From assembly GCF_905475345.1 (NCBI RefSeq), contig NC_066588.1, forward strand, positions 7,704,001-7,768,000: 64,000 bases of DNA. Direction: 5' to 3'. Below are positions 48,721 through 62,098 of this stretch, piece after piece. Below the pieces are notes generated by a model. The model ran no database searches, was not told the DNA's origin, and saw only the letters and a program-made list of their open reading frames with translations. Made by a program: the position numbers and the translations under genes. How positions within the stretch are numbered: the stretch's first letter is position 1; every line of letters begins with the position of its first letter. This stretch comes from Vespula vulgaris (lineage: Eukaryota; Arthropoda; Insecta; Hymenoptera; Vespidae).

Positions 48721-49502
48721 AGCCTTCAATGAAACATTATTTTCCTCTATGCGAGATAAGGAAATCTGGCCTGAAAAGGGACGCCGTTACCTCTCAATTT
48801 AAACGAGTCGATGACGAAACTATAACTATTGTTTTAAATTCTTTTCAAGGAATGACGATCTTATTTATATTAGGTCGAATACAAATTCAATTTCTCTATC
48901 CATTCATATTTAATCATAGTATGAAATTCTTTTCAAATTCGTCTACGCGATCATTCGTGATTATATATAATCGATTTTGTTTCATTTTTAAGTTCAATGT
49001 AAAAGTTAGCAACGAACGTTTATTGATTATTTTTATGATCAATGACGAAATCTTAACTCGTCGTTACAATGGCCGATATTATTCACATTTCTATTATCTT
49101 ACGACAAATTCGATCAATTTAAAATGTCTACTTTATCGTTTATTAATCGACGATCATATTTCTTATCATTTTTATTTAACTTTATTAAGTTCATTTAAAA
49201 AAAGAAATAACCCGACGATTATCGATTATCCTGAGGATAGAAATGTAGGACATATTTTTATATATTACACGTAGCTACGTTTGAACTTTTTCTAATGTTC
49301 CCTTTTTACAAATGATTTATATTCTTTCAGAGCATGAAGAATCTATCGGCAGTTTAACAATTAATTCCGTTTTAAAGAAAAAAGAGAAAAAGGTAGTTAG
49401 ATAGCAGAGTTACGTACTTAGAATGAATTCGGGTCATCGTGCTGTATATAATGGTAGCTAACGTGTAAATGCTTCTTGATAAGGGAACACGCATTAGGTG
49501 AT

Positions 49503-49561
49503 ACGAATGTACATACATACATACATACGTGTGCGCTTGTACACATACATATACATACATC

Positions 49562-49625
<64 letters not shown>

Positions 49626-49626
49626 T
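49503..49626. repeat. (ACAT)n, (AT)n, (AG)n compound microsatellite
   Basis: Tetranucleotide, AT and AG runs are joined end to end. Confidence 0.9.
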
Positions 49627-49889
49627 GGTTATGCAGTGACATTGTTCCAACTACTGTGTTCATACACGCATATAATCCCATACATGTTCTTCTCTAACAC
49701 GAAGCAAATCGCGCGTGAGCTCACCTGTCGACTCCAAATAGATACGCATACATGCATTATACCTATTGCGTGCCTCTATTACGCTAGTATGTACATGTAC
49801 GTACACGAGAACTGTATGGAATATAACGTTGTTTGTGAATTAATAAAGCGATTCTTTTGATAAAAGAAACTGACGTTACTTCGTTCAGT

Positions 49890-49913
49890 AACTAGCTAGC
49901 TAGCTAGCTAGCT
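49890..49913. repeat. (CTAG)n tetranucleotide repeat
   Basis: About five CTAG units form a fully self-complementary tract. Confidence 0.85.
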
Positions 49914-50530
49914 TGCGATCGTTTTACTCTGCCTTAGAGTCGAGCACTCTGTTCTTTCGGGAAAATTTATAATTCACCTTCGCGTTATAACATGCCAGTA
50001 CGATTTATAACAGAATTTCTAAGAAAAGCAAGAGAGATATAGAAAGAGAGAAACAGAGAGACAGAAAGAGATAGAGAGAGACTTTTTATAAAAATATGTT
50101 ATTAAAGAATTCGAGAAACCTAGTTTTACGTCAAAATATTTAATTTTTTCTTTTATTATTTTTTATTTTCTCATCGTTATTCCCTTAATATTTCATTTTA
50201 ACGAAAGTTCGTCAAACTGATAACTGCAAACAAATGAAAAACAAAAATCAAAAAAAAAAAAGAAAGAAAGAAAATCTATAAAAATATCTAATTGCTTTCG
50301 TTAACGTCGTTTTTCGGGCATCGGGCCTTTTCTCTTCGTTTAGGATTATTATCGATAAGGGTGAAAAATGTCGATATCGTGGCCGCTCCTTTGCCCGTAA
50401 AGTTTTCCCAACGGAGACATTTTCTCGGAAAAAATGCGACCGCCGACGCTTTAAGGGAAATTGGCACGGACATCGAATAAGGAACGATCAATATTCAATT
50501 ATTGAAGTTCTCCCTCCTAGAAATTCTACA

Positions 50531-50535
<5 letters not shown>

Positions 50536-50602
<67 letters not shown>

Positions 50603-50670
50603 CATATGTTTATATATATATATATGCTTATATTTATATACATATGCTTATATATGTATATATATGTACT
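50536..50670. repeat. (AT)n microsatellite
   Basis: About 58 bp of pure AT, then AT-rich variants to about 50670. Confidence 0.9.
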
Positions 50671-51402
50671 ATGTTACATGCTAACTGTTACATTTTAGAA
50701 CGTCGTTTGGGTTGCTACTACTCATGCATTCTGCAACAGTACGAAACTTTTGATTCATCGTTTTATTTCGTTTCATGATACGACTCTCTCTTTCTCTCTC
50801 TTTCCCTTTTTCTCTTTCTCTCTCTCTCTCTTTTTCTCTCTCTTTGGGAGAGAGAGAAAGAGAGAGACAGAGAGTCAATTAAACATTTAACGACTATTTC
50901 GTGAAGCCAGCAGAGTAGAAATGAACAAACTTATAATTTGCTTGTTAATATACCACAATATAAAACTTTATTATATTATAAAAGATTTTTATTCGCTTCA
51001 GGAATTTTCATTAACAAATTTCCCTTTTGCATCTTTTCTATGAAGATCTTTTAAGTTTTATCTATAATATACTTTAATGGATGGGACTTCTCAGAACGAT
51101 AATTTAATGTAATAGACTCAAAAGTCTAATTGCTGTCGAGAGTTGATTGATAAGCGGTTCAAAATTGATGTGATATAAATTTGCGAGATGAGAGAAACTA
51201 AGAAGAAATAGTAATTTTCAAGCGATCTTTAAATTAATCATATTTGAATTGTTCATTCAATCATTTTTGATGAGTACAACTCATTTAATGAATATGCAAA
51301 CTAATTTTACATATATTTTAATATTTAAACGATATTCACTTTTTGTGAATCTTTGCTCTAATGTAACAGTTACTTCTCTTTCTGAATATATATGTTTTAT
51401 AC

Positions 51403-51465
<63 letters not shown>

Positions 51466-51545
51466 AAAAGAACATCTTTTATAAAAGACTCTCATGTAAT
51501 ATTTACTGCTGTTTCTTACGTGTCGAAGATATACACGAGGAAGAC

Positions 51546-51626
<81 letters not shown>
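51403..51626. repeat. two long (GA)n tracts
   Basis: GA runs at about 51403-51463 and 51547-51626, separated by about 80 bp of ordinary sequence. Confidence 0.95.
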
Positions 51627-51627
<1 letters not shown>

Positions 51628-51832
51628 AAAGAGGAATAAAAGAAAGTAAATTCCGTTAGAGCATCTGGCCGTCATATTTATTCGTTTGAGCATAAACCGT
51701 GACACGTGAAGTTACCTTCGACTTTGGTATCCTTGTAAATCGTCACATTTACGATTCCACATGCATATATACATACACATGTAAATACATACATATGTGT
51801 GTGTGTGTGTATGTGTACAAATATGTATATAT

Positions 51833-51837
<5 letters not shown>

Positions 51838-51881
<44 letters not shown>

Positions 51882-52144
51882 AAAGTTTGTCATTAGTAAA
51901 GTCTAACACATTATCTATGAAAGTATGCATGCAGATGTGTATAAATATGTATGTATATATGTATGTATCTATATATACGCAGTACGTTGATCCCAGTCTA
52001 GCGGATCAGAGATTGAGAATCTCCCGTTTGCTTCTTCTTTTGAAAAATCTCCTATTCCTCTTCCGGCAAATGCATCTCTTCTACTTCTCTGCGATGTTAA
52101 ACGCGTAACTTCCTTTCTTTTTGATAGATATGTATATATTATAC

Positions 52145-52206
<62 letters not shown>

Positions 52207-52390
52207 TCCAAGCAATATACACCTGCAAAGAACAGTAGTAACTCCAAGCAGTGTCACAAGAAGTCTCTTTGATATATGAGAGACATACCAGAGTGTGTGT
52301 AGCGTTGAATCTAATAATACATGAATGAATGCATTTTATATTGATCGCTAGTCATGATTTGCCCGCGATTTACTTTTTTTTAGTTTTTTG

Positions 52391-52440
<50 letters not shown>
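51838..52440. repeat. three (AT)n tracts
   Basis: Pure AT runs lie at about 51838-51878, 52158-52205 and 52393-52440. Confidence 0.9.
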
Positions 52441-52443
<3 letters not shown>

Positions 52444-52965
52444 CTACGGTGTGTACATATAGCTATATTATCATATGTATATAATGTTAAAATGTTGTTG
52501 GTTTAGGTAGAATTGTTTTTTGTAAACAAACCTAAATTTTTTTCTCCCGAAATTTATGTTTATTATATATTATTTTCTTTCTTATTATTATTATATTACT
52601 ATAATGCTATAAGGTTATTGGTTGAATATATAATAATTATTTATTATTAGCAGGAACAAATCTTTTTGGAAACTTTTTTACAACCGAAATATTTCCTTTT
52701 ATTTTTTGGACCATGAGCCCTGTTTCGAAAATTTCAGGGTCGCGATATCCATTGAACGATATTATTGGTTCTCTCGAATTCAACCCTAGACACGTAAAGC
52801 CCGGAATAATAGAAGAAATTGGAAAAGGGCTTACATACACGTTTCACCACGCCCTCTTTTCTTCATCTCCTTGTATTTCTCCCTTTCTTTCCTTAACGTA
52901 GGTCGCGACGTTCCCATGGAATACGAAAACGTCTTTAAAGATTAAATAGCATTCACAGTCGCCGT

Positions 52966-53056
52966 CACACACACACACACACACTCTCTCTCTCTCTCTT
53001 TCTGTGAATCTTGAAATCGTCGAAAATTTTTCTAATTTTCTACCTTCTCTTTCTTT

Positions 53057-53098
<42 letters not shown>

Positions 53099-53512
53099 AT
53101 TATTCATAATTCCTCAAATATAATATCTCTAACAAAAATGATGTAACTTTAATGGGATCTCTGTTTATAAAAGTTTTCTATCAGAAAGACAACGAACTAT
53201 TTGCGATTGAGGCATTAGTAACAACATAGAGAGATGTAACAGGTTCGTATCTCATTAAAGCTCTATATTATTATTTGCTGGGAACAATAAGTCGGTCGGT
53301 AACGGCGAGAATAATTACATTCTGCTTTGCAGCAGTAACTAAAGTTTTCTTTTTGCTCGTTGTTGGTCTTAATATGAGCACGTATCCCTTTGGGAAGGAT
53401 ATACTGTGAACGCTAGAATGTTAGCAATGTCATGAAGAGGAAACGAGCTCGTGCTCGCGCACACATCCATATACAGATACATCCACACATATACATACAA
53501 GGGTAGAAAGAG

Positions 53513-53561
<49 letters not shown>

Positions 53562-53562
53562 T
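52966..53562. repeat. (CA)n, (CT)n and (GA)n tracts
   Basis: CA then CT at 52966-53002, CT at 53058-53097 and GA at 53512-53562. Confidence 0.9.
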
Positions 53563-53770
53563 ACGGAACAACAACTTCCGGCAATCGATTTTTGCATTCA
53601 TAGTCAACTCCCTCAAGTTCCTTTATGCCACGCCTTGCTCTTTGATATTCTGTTAGATTATTTATTTGTCTGATAATAAATCAGTATCGAGAAATTACTC
53701 TTCGATTTATTTATTAATTATGAAATTTCTAAGAACTATTATTTCTTGATATGATTGATGAATAGATTAA

Positions 53771-53895
53771 CCTCATGTAACTTTTAAGTTAAACACTTAT
53801 GTAAATGTAATTTATATATATATATATATAATTTATTTCATTTTATCGCCATAAATTTAATATTTATTCAATATCTGAAGTTTGTCATGTTTTTA
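53771..53895. repeat. dispersed repeat, copy B
   Basis: Same orientation as copy A at 46208-46325, with an internal TA expansion near 53810-53830. Confidence 0.55.
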
Positions 53896-54266
53896 TAGTT
53901 TCACTTTTAATAAGTGTAAAGCTTATCATATATGTTAATCTAAAAATTTATATATAAAAATTAATATAATATTCACAATATAGAAAAAGACATGAACATA
54001 AATAATGTCATTATATGTCAAAGTTCTTATCTTAATGTAATGGAACTTGTAATTACTACATGCTTTTTTACAATATTTTAAACTAATCGGTAGGTATCTT
54101 TAGATACGTACCGATGGATTCTAATCAAGCACGAATATGCGAATGTTCTTTCAAATATGCAAATTACTAGAACCACGTATAAAAATTTATCTTATCGATT
54201 AAAAATATTTCGTGATTAAGAAAAAAGATGGTTATAAAGTATTTTCATATATAGATATATGCATAC

Positions 54267-54269
<3 letters not shown>

Positions 54270-54309
<40 letters not shown>

Positions 54310-56629
54310 TGTACGTTACAAATCATAAAATGTAAATGTAAAAAGTAAAGAAAGAACATTAACGAAGCTCGTACTGCGTAGAGTAAAATTTTTCTTTTTC
54401 CTTTTCTCCCTTCCACCCTTTGACCCACTCTCTTTCTTTTTATTTCCTTCTCTTCGTCCCTTCCTCCTTACCACTATTTGTCTCTCTTGGTGATTAAAAT
54501 GTTAAAAAAAAAAAAATTATACCTTCATGCTTGGTGTTTATGTAAAAAGTCAGGCTTTTGTCTTCGAACTCTCTCTCTCTCTCTCTCTCTTTCTCTTTCT
54601 CTCTTTAGACGTAAAGCTTAAATACAGCTTTACGAAGAGCGCTCGTATATACGCTGCTTTTTTGACAGATAAAAAGAAGAAGCAAAGTGAACGTAAATAA
54701 AAAGAAATTAAAAAAAAAAAAAGAAAAAGAAAAAAATTGGAGCAAAGAAAAAACTGTAATTCCGCGTTTTAATTAACGATTTAGTTTACTCTTATGCACC
54801 GCATAATAACGCGAGTGTCGGTGCATAAGATATACATACAATATTAAGTAAATAATGCATACGATTTATAAAGTAAAATTAGATCTATAAATTTGATAAA
54901 TGTTGATCGTCGTACCAGATAAACTGCGTCACATTTAAATGGTTTATTGTAAAATGTAATATTAGTATTATTATGTAAATATATTTTCGAGATAGACGAT
55001 CGATTGCATCGCAATATTTGCAAAAAATAATTTTGATGAAAAGAAATGCAGTGTAATTATATTATACCAATTATGACTTATAAGTAGCAAACAATTAATT
55101 TTTTGATAAAAAATATTTAATAAAGTTCGAAACATGTGCGTGTGTGTGTGTGTGTGTGTGTGTATGTATGATTTTTTTAACGGTAAAAAATGTAATAAAA
55201 TTGAAAAAATATACATAAGAATATAACTTTAAAGTTACGTAACATATAACATTATAAAAAAAGTTAACAATTTTCATCAACTTCTATTTAAGAACATACT
55301 AATTATATATAAATACTGATTGAATTAAAACGAATAAAGAACTCATTTGTAGCTAACGAATTTATCTTCTTCATTAAAATCGAGTTATTCGTTCGAGTTG
55401 AGCTTTTCATATGGCTTTTACGCAATTCGAGAGATCGCATCATGAGATACACATAAATCAACAAGATCGACTTCCGTGAACTGCTTGAGAAACGCATCTT
55501 ACAAGAGCGTGAATAAGTCACAAGAGATGATAACGCGATTACCAAGCTCGACAATAATATATATACCTCATTTTAGGAGTTTGCTTGTATACCTCGATTC
55601 TCAAGACTTACATTAGAACACACACACACACACATATACATATGTAACTGAAACAGTATTGGAAGAGGATCTAGGAAGTTAAGCTTGGCAAAAATTCAAT
55701 CAAATTAAACTCAACAGAAATTTGTCAAGATAACGTGCTCTACGAATTTATGTTAGTACAATAGTGCGAATGACGTAACTAATGTATTATCGTCTTCCTC
55801 GCAATAATTCTTACGATAAAGTATTATTATTTCCTTCTTTACTTTATTTTCTTCTTTAATTTTTTTCTTTTTTTCAAACCTTGTCCGTGTTATCTGTAAC
55901 GTTTGTATCGATAAAATTTATTTTACCGAAGCACGAAATGTGTTGCCTCGTTAGAGTAAAAAGTTTTTATTACTATACTTAATAGGTCACTTCTCGAGGG
56001 AATTTTATTTATACGTTTCGTTCGTTCGTTCGCGCATTCCTTTCTATTGAAATGGAAAATATTTCACCGTCACCCTATATATCACGCATGTAGTCACAGC
56101 AATTTCTTTATCGTATTTTTACTAGCAATCACAAGTTTTCTAAGTAATCACGAGGAAGAAAGTATTCCATGATTAGTCGTTGTTAGAATGACGATAGAAT
56201 GACGCCGTAAGTCTGTTCACAAGTAATACGACCAAACAAACGAAAACATGCGAGTCTTTTGGGTGGTTCTGTTTATCTCTTTCTCTCCCCCCCTCTCTCT
56301 CTCTCTTTCCCTCTCTTTCTTTCCTCATGTAAACTCACAACCATAGCAGTAAACGTTGATCATCATTATCATCAGCCACGGACAACGTGACCAACCATAT
56401 TGTCGTCGTTCGTGTATTTCGTCTAATCATGACGATTAATGCACGCGTGATCCTTCCTTTCAATTACATATGTACGTTTATTTAATGAACCCACACGAAG
56501 TGATTTAATTTAATTAAAAGTGCAACACTGAGCTTGCTTCTTAAAGTGATGCTTGCAATTAGTGATACATTGGTGGTGTTTTATTTGTCTTTTTATACGG
56601 GCTAATTTAAACGATTGACAATTTTCATG

Positions 56630-56677
<48 letters not shown>

Positions 56678-57249
56678 GTATAAATGAATAAGTGTTTTTA
56701 ATTGAATATATGTGGAACATCTTTATCGGTAAATATAATTAATTTATCAGCTTGCATGAATCACACCGATTAATATTTATTTATTTGATAATATTCTTAA
56801 CGAAGTGGCAAGTTTCCATAGAATTTTTTTAAATTTCTTAACAAATTTTTTACATAGAAATATCAATAAATAAAGATAATAATACAATCACTAACAGAAA
56901 AAAAAGATAAATGATTTATATTTACAATATATATATAACAACTCGAACGAATCACTATAGTTAATACTTAGAAATTTGTTAATATATTTTCGTTGCATAT
57001 TATATTCTAATAAAATGTTCATTAATCGTATAACGTTCTAAAATTCTTTAACACAAATTTTAATATAAAAATATCGAGATAATCGTAGAATTTCAAGGAG
57101 GAGTAAGCAAATTTTGTAAAAAAAAATTCTGTAGCGGAGATAGTGTTTGTAATTTAATGAGAAAAGAAGAGTCGATCGATTTAACGCAAGATTAAATAAA
57201 ATCTTACGTTATCCTCGCATAAGTATGAAAGTAATTTCGAGAGATATCG

Positions 57250-57303
<54 letters not shown>
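54270..57303. repeat. scattered AT, GT and CT microsatellites
   Basis: AT at 54270-54307, GT at 55137-55163, AT at 56634-56673 and CT at 57253-57303. The DNA between them is AT-rich without recognised genes. Confidence 0.85.
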
Positions 57304-59757
57304 CTCTCTCCTTTAAAATTAGACGACTCATCGAGTACATAGTTACTATCGAGAAAACGTATTCGTTCCAAGCCAAGTTTCTTCTTACGATAAGCTCGCT
57401 TGAAATCGATTCGATTATGCTGATCGTGGAAAACGATTCTTTCCCCCTTTTCTTTTACGACGAGCATACTTTTTCCTTAATGGACGTGAGCTCATGTAAT
57501 AAACGCACTTATGCCGGAGCAAGTGTTTGGAGAACGACCGACCATCCTTGTCTTACTTTTTTTTTTAGTCGAAGTGACTTCTTGGAAGAACCACTTTGAA
57601 GTAACTTAATGAGAATAACGAGTATTAAACTATGACAAAAAGAATAACGAATGTTAAAGCGTTCGTAAAAAAAAAAAACAATGTCTAATATAAAAAACAA
57701 ACTTATGTAATTAAGTAGTTAATAATCTTTCTGATATGATAAGAAACGAACAGAAATGATATACATTTTTTTTAGTTCATATCTAAAGATCCTTATTTTT
57801 GTTAAGTATAAGAATTATACTTATTGCTAGTGTAGCGTAATTATACCATAGTTTATACTATACTTTTAAGTTATACCATAAGTTTTACGTTTCATATAAT
57901 TTCTTTTTTACATATGAAAAAATATTAAGTTATAGATCATCTAAATATCTTATCACAAGTAATTAGTGACTACAAAAAAAGATTATCAAAGAATACAGAT
58001 TACAAATGTATTATAAATTATGAAATTATGAAATTATGAAAAAATAGTCTCTCTGTTTCTCTCTTTCTCTTTCTCTTTCTCTTTCATCAAATTTTTCGTG
58101 TAGATTTTATGACGATTTCGAAGGAAGCAAGTGTCGGCATCGTTGACCCACTGTTCTCACGCTTGGTGTAAGTTTAGAGTACAGAAAAGGGAAGAGAGTC
58201 TCTCTCTCTCTCTCTCTCTTTCACAAACTCTTTCTTCGACCTCTTTTTATTTATGAGAACGGTCGACTCCTTTAAACGGCCGCCTGGTATTTCTCGTGAC
58301 AAAGAGTCGGAACCGTGTCGTCGGTGTTATATGCAAAGGGCACAAGTACCAGTCTTGCCAACTTTTAATGAGTCATGAAAATGCATGAGAAAAGAAATGT
58401 GGAAATAAATAAAGCTACTCTATATGGTACGACACGATACTGTGTTGTTTAACGTTTGCAAATTGCCATCTATTGATCGCTATTCTATAACAAGCTTTTT
58501 TCGCCTTACGATTGAATTTTGAATCGACCTGATTTCATTATTTACACGTCGCTTGTTCGAATTAATAGTTATCACTTTTTATTTCCGAGAGATTCTTAAT
58601 AAAAAAAATCTGAGCTTAATAAATCAACTTTCGTCGATATAGCTATATATTTATATATTTAAATATAGTTATAATATATAACTGTATAGTATTTATGTTA
58701 TATGGTACTATGTCATTATATAAATACACAAAAACTATAAAGTTGATTAATAAAAAATTTGTAAATAGTTACATAAATAAAAAATATAGTAATGACTATT
58801 TATGAATAAATTTTATACAGTTATATGTTGTTATAATTTGTGTTTACAAAAAGTACACATATAGAAATTACTAGATAATAAAATAAATGTATCAATAATT
58901 AAATGAAATAAAACATACGGTACGATGCGGAAATGTCATGAACGCGGTCCGGATACTGGAAAGCAATCCGTCTGTGATGGAACGTATCCTACAGAATTTT
59001 TTTTGATTTTTTCTTTAGTCCATTGTGGTTTCAAAATATACAAAAATATTTTAAATTTACGAATAATTTTTAATCTTCATTAATGTATCAACTCAAATAA
59101 TAAAAAGTAATTTCATTTCTCGCCTAAAGAAATGACAATTTTGTTAATAGATTAAATTCTATCGATAGTATGAATCAATTTGATATCAATAAAATTATTG
59201 GTTTATCAAAAGAGCCGATTGCCATTTTGTTATAGTTTAATTCAATTTTATAGCAGGTGCATATACTTTGTATCGGATGAATCATATTCATCATTTTAAA
59301 AATATATCTACATAGTTAACAAGTTAAATGAATAAAAAAGGGATATAAAAGTATTATTGATTGATCGAAGTGTGACAGAGGGATAGCACAGCTGGCAGCA
59401 ATTTCATTAGTTAAACACTCGTTGCTCTTACAACGGCGTTTCGATCGTGATTGAATCGATCCGGTGAAGCGTTTTAGGCCATCCAGTCGATGTCGAAGCG
59501 ACATCCGACAGAGATTAAATGATATCGAGACTTGCCTCGATACTAAGCACACTCTCCTATCCAAATTACTTTCTCTTCCATCTTTTTCATCGTTAATGCA
59601 ATTTTCCTCGTACTTTCTCCTTCATTTTTCCTTTTTTTTTTTCTCTTTCATCTTGGAACAACTTTAAATTACACTTTTTGTATAATAGTAATAGTAATAC
59701 GAATAATAAGAATAATAATAATAATGTAATTATATATAATATATAATTATTATAAAG

Positions 59758-59937
59758 TATAGGTCAAAAATTCCTTAGTCATTAAAAATCAATTACTCTT
59801 TTTTGAGACTTTAGATTAATTTGTTTTCGGATTGTAAAATAAGTTCCGAGACTTGTGTAATTTTACAATACAAAAAAGAAATATATCTACAAGATTTGTA
59901 AAAAGAATAATTGATTGTTGAAATCACAGGAACTATA
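59758..59937. mobile_element. 180-bp foldback MITE related to the 31.4-kb MITE
   Basis: The two halves are inverted copies. TATAGG at the left end answers CTATA at the right; AATCAATTACTCTTTT in the left half recurs as AATCAATTATTCTTTT on the reverse of the right half. The centre has ATTGTAAAAT facing ATTTTACAAT. The blocks CAAAA-TTC-TTA, GAGACTTT and GATTGTAAAA are shared with 31432-31568. Confidence 0.65.
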
Positions 59938-60085
59938 AAAATTATTGTTATTATTGTTATTATTGTTGTTATTAGTATTATAATGGCATTAGATGAAAAT
60001 TTTTAATTAGATAGTAATTTTGTTTAATTTTCTCGACAAAACAATCGAATGAAATGAAATAAATGTTTGTGATTAATGATTGCAG

Positions 60086-60296
60086 GTACACCGTAGCATG
60101 TCTTGACGAGAAGGAGAAGCTCTTCAACGGGGTTTTCGGCAGTCAAGGGTTCTCCAAAATGGCGGGTGGTCAGCAGCTTCCCGAACAATACACAGTACCA
60201 CAATTAGCAAGGGTCTTCCACAGTCTGCCACATCTTAACGTCTCTCTTCATTCGGTTAACAACACGTTCAATCCACATTCTGAGATTTATCTTGAG
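60086..60296 (+). CDS. internal coding exon of an unrecognised gene, probably extracytoplasmic segment
   Basis: Acceptor GATTGCAG ends at 60085 and donor CTTGAG/GTTAGA lies at 60296/60297. The exon starts with the last base of a codon and ends on a codon boundary, so it codes about 70 residues: YTVACLDEKEKLFNGVFGSQ, then PEQYTVPQLARVFHSLPHL, then NVSLHSVNNTFNPHSEIYLE. Its codons are much GC-richer than the surroundings, which argues that it is real. Two N-glycosylation sequons (NVS, NNT) suggest a lumenal or extracellular location. I could not name the family. Other exons are not visible in the window; the promoter at 41.2 kb may serve it, and later exons would lie beyond 64 kb. Confidence 0.65.
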
Positions 60297-60768
60297 GTTA
60301 GATCATTTATTTCAATGAAATCGATGATTACTATTTTTTAAGAACTCATATTTTTTCTTTACGTTAATTTATGTGTATGTGTGTGTGTGTGTATGTATGA
60401 AAATACGATGCAAGGGACCTACTTTCGACTTATCTAACTTTTCCAAACATTCACAATCGCTTCTAGCGATTTCAGATTTTCGAGCCTGAAAGGCTCGACC
60501 GTCTTTTGTAATAGAACGATGAAACTGTCGAAAAATGTCGATAACGATGTCAGTTTTGTCGTGTCGATTCGAGTAACTCGGTAAGACAAGTTCGATTATT
60601 CCGATTCATCTTTTCATACATTTGTGTGTATGTACATATGTATGTATGTATATATGTATGTATATGTCGATAAGCCATTTGTTATCGAGATACAGAGACA
60701 AAATGCATTTATTCATATTATACCGAACGTGCTATTTTCAACTATGAATATTTTAGTATATCTTACAA

Positions 60769-60917
60769 ATTCGAAATGAGCATTCAACAAATATGTCAAA
60801 ATGTATACCTAAAAATTATTTTATGCATATCATTTTATTTATATTATTTTATATTTTTAATTCGAAATGAACATTCAACAAATATGTCAAAATATATACG
60901 TAAAAATTATTTTACGT
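60769..60917. repeat. tandem duplication with 91-bp period
   Basis: ATTCGAAATGAGCATTCAAC at 60769 recurs at 60860 with one difference. Similarity extends for about 58 bp in each copy, followed by an AT-rich spacer. Confidence 0.9.
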
Positions 60918-61369
60918 TCGAAACAAAATACAACGATGTCGTTCGAAAGAAAATATTTTTTTCGCTCGACGATTTTCAATACGTACATATAATACATATC
61001 TACACACAGGAATGAACATACGAAGAAGCAAGGGAAAAATGGAGAAACGGCGGTTCTAGAGTGGAGTTGAATTTTTCTTTTTTCTTTTTTTTTCCTATTT
61101 TTCTTTTTTCTTTTTTTTCCACGAAAATGTATTCTCGGAAATTTTGACGAAGCCGCTCCAGAAACGACGACGACAACGTGTAAGAGAAAGAGGTGGAGGT
61201 GGAAGTGGAGGTGGAGAACGAGTGTTCCTTGCCCGTTAAAACCCACACATTGCCCCTAGGCGCATTATGCTATGCCTTTGTGCATTGTTTGAATTTTCCC
61301 GGGCCATTGTGCTTTCCAGTTGCACACCATGCCAGATTCTGCCACTGCAACCCGTGACGTCCAGCTAAC

Positions 61370-61474
61370 TCGTTCGTTCATTCGTTCGTTCGTTCGTTCG
61401 TTCGTTCGTTCGTTCGTTCGTTCGTTCGTTCGTTCGTTCGTTCGTTCGTTCGTTTCTTCATTCGTTCGTTCGTT
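61370..61474. repeat. (TTCG)n tetranucleotide array
   Basis: Eighteen perfect TTCG units span 61381-61452 within a slightly imperfect 105-bp tract. A plus frame through it reads as a repeated Arg-Ser-Phe-Val peptide, judged non-coding. Confidence 0.95.
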
Positions 61475-62024
61475 TTATTACTCGAATTTCTCTTTTTCTT
61501 CTACTCCATCTTCTTCCATTTACTTCTCCAACCTTTTCGTTTCATTCTTTTTATTATTTTATTTCTTTCTCTTACTTTCATCACTCAACACTCCCAGTTC
61601 CTTTTCACCCTTTTATTCTCACGCTATCACAATCTCTAACTTTGTTTAAACAGAGTTTTAAATAAAATTTGAATTTTGTGAATATTAGACATTTCTTAAC
61701 GATTATGATTTATATTAAAAGTATAATATTCGACTCCTTTAATGCACCAAATTACTATATTATCATGCTTGTTGCTGTGACCATTGATCATTTTGTTTAA
61801 CTCGTAGTTCATAAAAAACTACATTGTCTTCTTTATTTTTCGACTAATCAAATCTTTCGACGCTCGTTTAACTCAAGTCTTGACAAACAATACTTTAATT
61901 GTATGTCTGTATACATAACTACACGTTTTAATTGTAAGAAATATCTTTACTTAAAATCATTTGTACTAAACCTGTTATTTATAGAGCCAGTATTTTTGAA
62001 CATTTAATTAGAATTTCAAATAAA

Positions 62025-62098
62025 TGGTCAATATTTATAATAAAATATCAGTAAGTGATATAATAGACGCAAGCCTGATATTTAATTATTTATATTGT
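62025..62098. repeat. rearranged fragment of the 43.3-kb MITE
   Basis: TGGTCAATATTTATAATAAA matches the left terminus of the 43341 element. The following AGACGCAAGCC...AATTATTTATATTG is the reverse complement of its 43374-43406 region, so one half is inverted. Confidence 0.5.

Larger units (their letters stand above)
41408..60085 (+). other. probable long intron or intergenic tract, repeat-rich
   Basis: No coding exon was recognised over 18.7 kb. It contains a CpG-rich patch at 41690-41950, a 92-bp minisatellite, a palindromic MITE, dispersed repeats, pyrimidine-rich DNA at 48439-48545, many AT, GA and CT microsatellites, and a foldback element. A 181-codon open frame at 48729-49274 has AT-driven composition and no signature. 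Confidence 0.6.

Noticed and set aside
48729..49274. 181-codon open frame on the plus strand
   Set aside because: Composition is AT-driven (Ile, Phe, Tyr, Asn-rich), no motif or splice context is seen, and there is no recognisable domain. It is likely chance openness.
52637..52901. Open frames on both strands at 52.6-52.9 kb
   Set aside because: Sense and antisense frames are equally open and neither matches a family; it may be a decayed repeat.
61320..61649. Repeated Arg-Ser-Phe-Val frame
   Set aside because: It is a translation of the TTCG array; no coding context.
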